Origin: Ancylobacter koreensis
GTDB taxonomy: Bacteria > Pseudomonadota > Alphaproteobacteria > Rhizobiales > Xanthobacteraceae
Assembly (NCBI RefSeq): GCF_023016525.1
Contig: NZ_JALKCG010000006.1
Coordinates: forward strand, 124,001 to 188,000
Length of the DNA: 64,000 bases
Reading direction: 5' to 3'
Shown here: in pieces, positions 53,774 through 64,000 of the stretch
Layout of the letters: each line of letters begins with the position of its first letter
Position numbering within the stretch: position 1 is the first letter of the stretch
Made by a program: the position numbers and the translations under genes
The notes under the pieces: model-generated
What the model saw: only the letters and a program-made list of their open reading frames with translations
What the model was told of the DNA's origin: nothing
The model's database searches: none

Positions 53774-54067
53774 CTATTTCATCTCCACCTCGACGAAGCT
53801 CATCGGCGCTTCGCCGGCGTTGCGCACGTCATGGCGGATGCCGGCCGGGCGCGAATAGGCGCCGCCGGCGCTCATGCGCACCTGCGTCACCGTCCCGTCG
53901 ACGTCGACCTCCATCAGCCCGTCGGTGACGAAGACGATGACATAGTCCATTGCGTGCTCGTGCCAGCCGGTCGTCGCTCCCGGCGCGAAGTCCCAGCGGG
54001 TGATCCGCACCCGGTCGTCATCGGCCAGTTGGGTCGGCACGGCCGGTATCGTGCAGGCGAAGGCCAT
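53774..54067 (-). CDS. Small cupin-domain protein
   Basis: 97 residues forming one cupin barrel: PGATTGWHEHAMDYVIVFVTDG carries the first motif's metal-binding histidines, and YSRPAGIRHDVRNAG the second (with one histidine). It is likely a metal-binding small-molecule sensor or isomerase of unknown substrate. It follows ppc by 6 nt on the same strand and is probably cotranscribed. Confidence 0.8.
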   Translation of the reverse strand: MAFACTIPAVPTQLADDDRVRITRWDFAPGATTGWHEHAMDYVIVFVTDGLMEVDVDGTVTQVRMSAGGAYSRPAGIRHDVRNAGEAPMSFVEVEMK

Positions 54068-54073
54068 TCGTCC

Positions 54074-56866
<2,793 letters not shown>

Positions 56867-57262
56867 GGCGATACTCCTTAAGGCTAAGCCGAACTTAGCA
56901 ATTAGCATGCCGCCGATGACACCCTCGCGAGGCTGCCCGTCCCCATCTCGCGCAGCCGTAAAGGCCGCCAACGGGCGCCCGGTGCCACCCCCCGATACCC
57001 GCCGCGGCAAGCGGGCACCGAAGCTTGCGCGGGGATTGCGTCCCCCATGCCACAGCCGGTGATTTTCTCGGCAATTGCCCCAGAGCCGCCGCGATTCTGA
57101 ACGAAACCCCCGCCAGCATGAACGGGTCGATCAGGAAAGATTCAGGGTTACCCGTTTATAACCATGATCGTGAAGACGGCGTCGCCAGCGTGCGGCGCCG
57201 GAAGAGAAACGGCCGCGAGGCCGGTATCGCTTAAGCGTATGCGTAACAGGAAGGACCTTGAA
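56867..57262. other. Divergent gap between ppc and a small ORF
   Basis: 396 bp without a recognisable gene. One element is GGTTA-N8-TAACC at 57146-57163, near a TTATAA-like -10. Nothing else is supportable. Confidence 0.4.
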
Positions 57263-57448
57263 ATGCCCCCCGTCATGAACCGCAACGAGGTTCAGACCCC
57301 CGCTGCCCTGCCGTCTGCCAAGACCCCCTTCGATCAGCCGGCCACCATTGCCGCCGTGCGCCCCGCCGTTCCCGGCGAGCGCAAGGTGGAGAACGTGAAC
57401 GCTCCGGTCGGCTCCATAGCCGCCATCGAATCGCGTCTCGGCTTCTGA
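57263..57448 (+). CDS. Small hypothetical protein (61 residues)
   Basis: ATG at 57263 with AGGAAGGA 8 nt upstream; 61 residues, starting MPPVMNRNEVQTPAALPSAK. It is Pro/Ala/Val-rich and polar, with no helix, signal or known motif. It might be disordered. Codon usage matches the genome. No family recognised. Confidence 0.5.
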   Translation: MPPVMNRNEVQTPAALPSAKTPFDQPATIAAVRPAVPGERKVENVNAPVGSIAAIESRLGF

Positions 57449-57795
57449 CGGACGCCCCGCCCGCCGGTTCTTCCGACGGCAGGGGACGGATGTGCCGCGC
57501 GCGACGCCACCCGGCGCCGCGCTGTCGCGGAAGGTGCGAGTCCGCCCTTTGGCGGTATTCCGGCGCGCCACCGGCGCCGTTTCGCGGGAAAGACGGCTTC
57601 CTCACGTGGAAGTGCGCGACCCCGGAATATCTTCCCGATGCTGGCCGTGCGCGGCTTTCGCCCCGCGTTTGCTCCCCTCGCGCTCCCCTTCCCGCACGCG
57701 CGTGTCGCCCGCGGGGGGTGGCATTCCGGCGCGGTCTCCCCCATATGGATGACGTTGCGGCATGTGCCGCGTGCGTTCACTGGAGAGGCATTCCC
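57449..57795. other. Gap before the Tim44-like gene
   Basis: 347 bp. GC-rich, with weak self-complementary stretches near 57475 and 57710-57745, but no gene, promoter or terminator I can defend. Confidence 0.4.
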
Positions 57796-58794
57796 TTGCG
57801 ATCCCTGCGTCTGCGTCCCGCCGCCATGCGCCTCGCGCTCGGCGCCCTTCTCGTCGCCGCCGGCGTCTTCGTCGCCAGCGACTTCGCCGAGGCCCGCGCC
57901 GGCCGCAGCATGAGCATCGGCAGCCGTGGCTCCCGCACCTGGTCGACCCCGGCGCCCACGCCGACGGCGCCCTCCGCCCAGACCATGCAGCGTTCGGCGA
58001 CGCCCCAGGCCCAGCCCGGCGCCTCGAATCTCGGCGCGGCGACGGCGGCCCGTCCCGGCGGCTTCTTCAACCGTGGCGGCTTCATGGGCGGGCTGATGGG
58101 CGGCCTGCTCGGCGCCGGCCTTTTCGGCCTGCTGATGGGTTCGGGCTTCTTCTCCGGCCTCGGCAGCCTCTCCGGCATTCTCGGCCTGCTGCTTCAGGTC
58201 GCGCTCATCTTCATCGTGGTGCGCCTCGTCATGGGGTGGATGCGCTCGCGCAACCAGCCCTCCTATGCCGGCGGTGCGCGGCCTGAGCCGATGGCCCGCG
58301 AGGCGCTGAACGGCGCCAGCGCGCCGATGGGCGGCTCCAGTGCCGGCGCGGCGCCGCGCGCCGGCTTCGGCACCGGCCCGCGCGGCCGGCCGATCCAGCT
58401 TCAGGGTAGCGATTTCGACAGCTTCGAGCGGCTGCTCGGCGAGGTGCAGGGCGCCTATAGCCGTGGCGACCGTGCCGCGCTCGCCGGTCTCGCCACGCCC
58501 GAAATGGCCGGCTACCTCGCCGAGGAACTCGACGAACTCGACCGCGACGGGCTGGAGAACCGGCTCGGCGACGTCAAGCTGCTGCAAGGCGACCTCTCGG
58601 AAGCCTGGGCGGAGGACGGCAGCGAATACGCCACCGTCGCCATGCGCTACGAGCTGACCGACGTGACCGTCGAGAAGGCCACCGGCCGCGTGGTGCAGGG
58701 CGACCCGCAGCGCAAGGAACAGGCGGTGGAGTTCTGGACCTTCGTGCGCAACCCGCGCGGCGAATGGAAGCTCAGCGCCATCCAGCAGGGCTGA
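57796..58794 (+). CDS. Tim44-like domain protein
   Basis: 332 residues from TTG at 57796, which has a GGAGAGG site 7 nt away; the ATG at 57826 lacks one. A signal or anchor (LGALLVAAGVFVASDFAEA) comes first. Next is a Pro/Thr/Gln-rich linker, then a glycine-rich helix (GGFMGGLMGGLLGAGLFGLLMGSGFF) and a second helix. The C-terminal Tim44/MRPL45 domain (about 185-330) includes YSRGDRAALAGLATPEMAGYL and VEFWTFVRNPRGEWKLSAIQQ. It is an alphaproteobacterial relative of the mitochondrial import protein, with unknown partner in bacteria. Confidence 0.87.
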   Translation: MRSLRLRPAAMRLALGALLVAAGVFVASDFAEARAGRSMSIGSRGSRTWSTPAPTPTAPSAQTMQRSATPQAQPGASNLGAATAARPGGFFNRGGFMGGLMGGLLGAGLFGLLMGSGFFSGLGSLSGILGLLLQVALIFIVVRLVMGWMRSRNQPSYAGGARPEPMAREALNGASAPMGGSSAGAAPRAGFGTGPRGRPIQLQGSDFDSFERLLGEVQGAYSRGDRAALAGLATPEMAGYLAEELDELDRDGLENRLGDVKLLQGDLSEAWAEDGSEYATVAMRYELTDVTVEKATGRVVQGDPQRKEQAVEFWTFVRNPRGEWKLSAIQQG

Positions 58795-58818
58795 ACGGCG
58801 TCTTCTTCCAGAGATCGG

Positions 58819-58844
58819 AAAGGGCGGCGCAAGCCGCCCTTTTT
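58819..58844. terminator. Bidirectional terminator
   Basis: AAAGGGCGGC-GCAA-GCCGCCCTTTTT, a stem of 8-10 bp. It serves the Tim44-like gene (plus) and the DUF805 gene (minus), which converge on it. Confidence 0.85.
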
Positions 58845-58849
58845 GCTGG

Positions 58850-59239
58850 TCAGGGCGCCAGCGGGTCCGGGCCGAAGCGGTTCGGGCCCGGCGTGCCCTT
58901 CACCATGAACCAGAAGAAGACGACCAGCGCGCCGATGCCGGTGATGCCGATCAGCAGCCACCAGCCGGTGCGGTCCATATCGTGGAAGCGGCGCGCCGCC
59001 AGCGCAATGGAGGGAATGATCAGCGCCAGCCCGACCAGCGTGGTGATGGGCGTGAAGGCGGTCATCTCGCCATAATGCACCAGCGCATAGGTGCCGAAGA
59101 TCGCCGTGTCGATGACGCTGGTGGCGATGTTCACGAGGATCGAGAACACCACCCACCACCAGTATTCCGAACGCGGCGCACGGCCGGTGAAGGTCGAATA
59201 ATTACCGAGAACGCTGGAAACAGCCTGCGTGAAGGTCAT
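58850..59239 (-). CDS. DUF805 membrane protein
   Basis: 129 residues from the ATG at 59239 (AGGGGGA site). DUF805 pattern is visible: FTGRAPRSEYWWWVVFSIL, ALAARRFHDMDRTGWWLLIGI and FWFMVKGTPGPNRFGPDP. It has four membrane helices. The family occurs in many bacteria; its function is unknown. Confidence 0.92.
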   Translation of the reverse strand: MTFTQAVSSVLGNYSTFTGRAPRSEYWWWVVFSILVNIATSVIDTAIFGTYALVHYGEMTAFTPITTLVGLALIIPSIALAARRFHDMDRTGWWLLIGITGIGALVVFFWFMVKGTPGPNRFGPDPLAP

Positions 59240-59352
59240 CGCATCCCCCTGCCGTGACCCGCAACGCACGACATGCCGCGCGCGATCCGGCATCGCGCAG
59301 GGGAAGCTTTCTGCCGCTCGACGTCAATGCGGGACCACGCGGATAGCTGGAG

Positions 59353-61935
<2,583 letters not shown>

Positions 61936-62288
61936 GGCGCGAATATGGGGTCGGATTCGGCCGCTGCAAAGGCGGATCGTCCCCGCGCGAAGGCAAGCGG
62001 CAGAGGGAGCCCATGCCGATCCACCCGCACGGCGGAGGTCAGAGCGCAGCCGCCATCGACGGCCAACATGAAGGCAACGCCAACATAACGACTAAATTTT
62101 GACCACCGTGACCCATCTCTGCGCGCCAATGCGGAAGGTTGGCTCTCCCATCATGTGAAGAGATCGTTGTTTTACAAATGGTTGCGTCGTGGAAGCCGTT
62201 GGCATGGGCGATGCATACACCAATGCATACAACGAACGTTGCGCGGTTCGCTGCCGCGCCTGCCCCTCACCGCCGCAGCGGAGCCGCC
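61936..62288. other. Divergent gap between uvrB and the isochorismatase-type gene
   Basis: 353 bp. AT-rich patches at 62085-62105 and 62160-62180; the repeated ATGCATACA at 62211-62231 is the only clear element. Confidence 0.4.
62211..62231. promoter_or_regulatory. Direct repeats upstream of the isochorismatase-type gene
   Basis: ATGCATACA at 62211-62219 and 62223-62231, 12 bp apart, in an otherwise GC-rich context and 58 bp before the start codon. Each contains the palindrome ATGCAT. This type of TxTAC-like half-site is common for GntR regulators (family knowledge); no regulator is encoded in view. Confidence 0.45.
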
Positions 62289-62987
62289 ATGCCCGACACT
62301 CTTCTCGCCGCCGAGCCGGCGCCCCTCGCCTTCGATCCGGCGCGCGCGGCGCTGGTTATCATCGACATGCAGCGCGATTTCCTCGAACCCGGCGGCTTCG
62401 GCGAGACGCTCGGCAACGACGTCTCGCTGCTGCAGGCGGCCGTCGGCCCCTGCCAGCGCGCGCTGGCGGCGGCGCGGGCGACCGGCATGCTGGTCATCCA
62501 TACTCGCGAGGGCCACCGCCCCGACATGGCCGACGCGCCGCCGGCCAAGGTGGAGCGCGGCGCGCCCACCGCGCGCATCGGCTGCGCCGGGCCGATGGGT
62601 CGCATCCTCATCCGTGGCGAGGCCGGGCACGACATCATCCCGGAGCTCTATCCCGCCGCCGGCGAGGTGGTCCTCGACAAGCCCGGCAAGGGCGCCTTCT
62701 ACCAGACCGACCTCGAACTCATCCTGAAGAATCGCGGCATCGACACGCTGCTGGTGGCCGGCGTCACCACCGAGGTGTGCGTGCACACCACCATCCGCGA
62801 GGGCAATGACCGTGGCTATCGCTGCGTCGCGCTCGCCGATTGCTGCGCCTCCTACTTCCCGGATTTCCACCGCGTCGGCCTCGACATGATCAAGGCGCAG
62901 GGCGGGATCTTCGGCTGGGTCTCCGACTCGGCGGCGCTGGTCGCCGCCCTCGGCAACAAGACTGCGGCGCGCTCCAGCGCCGCCTGA
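62289..62987 (+). CDS. Isochorismatase-fold cysteine hydrolase (biuret/ureide amidohydrolase type)
   Basis: 232 residues from the ATG at 62289. The catalytic triad is visible as D26 (VIIDMQRDF), K134 (KPGKGAFYQTDL) and C164 (TTEVCVHTTIREGNDRGY). The GVTTEVCVHTTIREGNDRGYR stretch, the length and the partner permease suggest an amidase acting on biuret, ureidoacrylate or a like compound, rather than a true isochorismatase. The start is 64 nt upstream of the permease gene's stretch. Substrate remains to be shown. Confidence 0.85.
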   Translation: MPDTLLAAEPAPLAFDPARAALVIIDMQRDFLEPGGFGETLGNDVSLLQAAVGPCQRALAAARATGMLVIHTREGHRPDMADAPPAKVERGAPTARIGCAGPMGRILIRGEAGHDIIPELYPAAGEVVLDKPGKGAFYQTDLELILKNRGIDTLLVAGVTTEVCVHTTIREGNDRGYRCVALADCCASYFPDFHRVGLDMIKAQGGIFGWVSDSAALVAALGNKTAARSSAA

Positions 62988-63051
62988 CGCCGCTCCCGGC
63001 GCCCCGCGTGAGCCTGTCACCCGTCATTTGTCCTTCGAGGGATTGCCAGAA

Positions 63052-64000
63052 ATGTCCGCGACCGAAATGACCCCGATCTCACCCGCCCGCATGGGCACGC
63101 GGCCGACGCTGTGGACGCCGGGCGACTGGAACGCCCTGTTCGGCTTCGGCACGAACATCCTCGTCAACATGCTGGTGCTCACCGGCCTGCTGCAATTCGT
63201 GCTGAAGATGCCGCCGGAAATCGTCTTCGGCCGCATCCTGCCGGCGGTCGGGCTGATGATGTTCCTCTCGACCGCCTATTACGCCTTCCTCGGCTACCAG
63301 CTCGCGAAGAAGACCGGCCGCGACGACGTGTGCGCCCTGCCTTCGGGCATCAGCGTGCCGCACATGTTCGTCGTCACCTTCGTCATCATGCTGCCCATCG
63401 GCGCCGCCACCGGCGACCCGGTGCAGGGCTGGGAGGCCGGCCTCGTCTGGGTGTTCTTCCAGAGCTTCATCCTGATGATCGGCGGCTTCGTGGCGCCGTG
63501 GATCCGCAAGATCACCCCGCGCGCGGCGCTGCTCGGCACGCTGGCGGGCGTCTCCATCGCCTTCATCGCGATGCGCCCGGCCTTCGAGATCTTCTCGACC
63601 CCGGTCATCGGCCTCGTCTGCTTCGCCATCATCATGGTGAGCTGGTTCGGCGGGGTGAAATATCCCAAGGGCATTCCCGCCGGCCTCGTCGCCATCGCGG
63701 TCGGCATGATCATCGCCTGGGGCTCGACCCTGTTCGGCCTGAATTATGGCGGCATGAGCGTCGCCAAGGTCGGCGACGCCTTCGCCAATTTCGGCTTCTC
63801 GGTGCCGCTGCCGGCCTTCGACCACGTGTTCCACGGCTTCAAGTATCTCGGCATCATCCTCGTCACCGCCATCCCCTTCGGCATCTACGATCTGGTCGAG
63901 GCGATGGACAATGTGGAAAGCGCCGAGGCAGCGGGCGACCACTATCCCACCACCCGCGTGCTCACCGCCGATGGCGTGGTCAGCCTCATCGGCTGCCTGA
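63052..64000 (+). CDS. NCS2-type (xanthine/uracil permease family) transporter, partial
   Basis: The first 316 residues, with the gene running off the window's right end. ATG at 63052 (GAGGGA site), 64 nt after the hydrolase stop. A soluble lead (MSATEMTPISPARMGTRPTLWTPGDWNALFGF) is followed by at least seven helices, e.g. NILVNMLVLTGLLQFVLKMPPEIVFGRILPAVGLMMFLSTAYYAFLGYQ, then DVCALPSGISVPHMFVVTFVIMLP and the later AIPFGIYDLVEAMDNVESAEAAGD, an NCS2-like segment with the conserved acidic pair. It probably imports the substrate of the amidohydrolase. Confidence 0.85.
   Translation, partial: MSATEMTPISPARMGTRPTLWTPGDWNALFGFGTNILVNMLVLTGLLQFVLKMPPEIVFGRILPAVGLMMFLSTAYYAFLGYQLAKKTGRDDVCALPSGISVPHMFVVTFVIMLPIGAATGDPVQGWEAGLVWVFFQSFILMIGGFVAPWIRKITPRAALLGTLAGVSIAFIAMRPAFEIFSTPVIGLVCFAIIMVSWFGGVKYPKGIPAGLVAIAVGMIIAWGSTLFGLNYGGMSVAKVGDAFANFGFSVPLPAFDHVFHGFKYLGIILVTAIPFGIYDLVEAMDNVESAEAAGDHYPTTRVLTADGVVSLIGCL

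Overview
The window is a 64-kb chromosomal stretch of a GC-rich alphaproteobacterium. The gene content points to Hyphomicrobiales, possibly Xanthobacteraceae (an Ancylobacter, Starkeya or Xanthobacter relative); that family-level placement is inference. The evidence is a trxB-lsrB(vtlR) pair, a rhizobial-type pha antiporter operon in which the MrpA and MrpB parts are fused, a DUF992 protein, an HdeA/B protein and a Rhizobiales-style DUF2380 protein. I see no transposase, phage gene, CRISPR array or rRNA. One tRNA is present, with anticodon CAT and most likely tRNA-Ile2.

Layout. 1-6.7 kb: an Lrp-type regulator, a GT8 glycosyltransferase and a methyltransferase on the minus strand, divergent from trxB-lsrB. 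DUF2380, msrP and DUF992 genes follow, with a candidate small RNA at 4845-4951. 6.8-11.2 kb: an aspartate aminotransferase, a GST, a PQQ-type sugar dehydrogenase and two small membrane proteins (DUF486 and SemiSWEET). 11.3-15.7 kb: an iron-uptake cluster of piuC-like dioxygenase, TonB receptor and divergent Sel1 protein. 15.9-26.2 kb: a large glycine-rich secreted repeat protein, lipid kinase, SIMPL protein, tRNA, GST, ilvD, several small secreted proteins, a UvrD-like helicase and a small HTH regulator. 26.3-32.4 kb: the seven-function, six-gene pha (Mrp) Na+(K+)/H+ antiporter operon. 32.7-36.9 kb: a sigma-54 activator divergent from an aldehyde dehydrogenase with a good -24/-12 promoter, followed by a DUF779 gene.

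37.6-49.2 kb is the most coherent system. A hybrid histidine kinase whose N-terminus is a complete NCS1-type permease, plus a LuxR-type response regulator, stands divergent from a urea/amide ABC transporter (urtABCDE), a formamidase (fmdA) and an fmdB zinc-ribbon gene. This reads as sensing, importing and hydrolysing small amides for nitrogen. At the right edge (62.3-64 kb) an isochorismatase-fold amidohydrolase and an NCS2-type permease may be a second ureide or amide scavenging pair. Between these lie gamma-glutamyltransferase, a YaiI protein, a BKACE enzyme, a PaiB-like protein, a cupin, PEP carboxylase, a Tim44-like protein, DUF805 and uvrB.

The observations most worth a second look are: a 25-codon ORF behind a Shine-Dalgarno sequence complementary to about 17 nt of the 16S 3' end, in its own terminated transcript (51165-51397); the NCS1-permease/histidine-kinase fusion; a four-unit tandem hairpin array with 44-bp period and structure-preserving changes between fmdA and fmdB; the candidate small RNA at 4845-4951; and an unannotated 35-residue leucine-rich peptide gene at 52733-52840.
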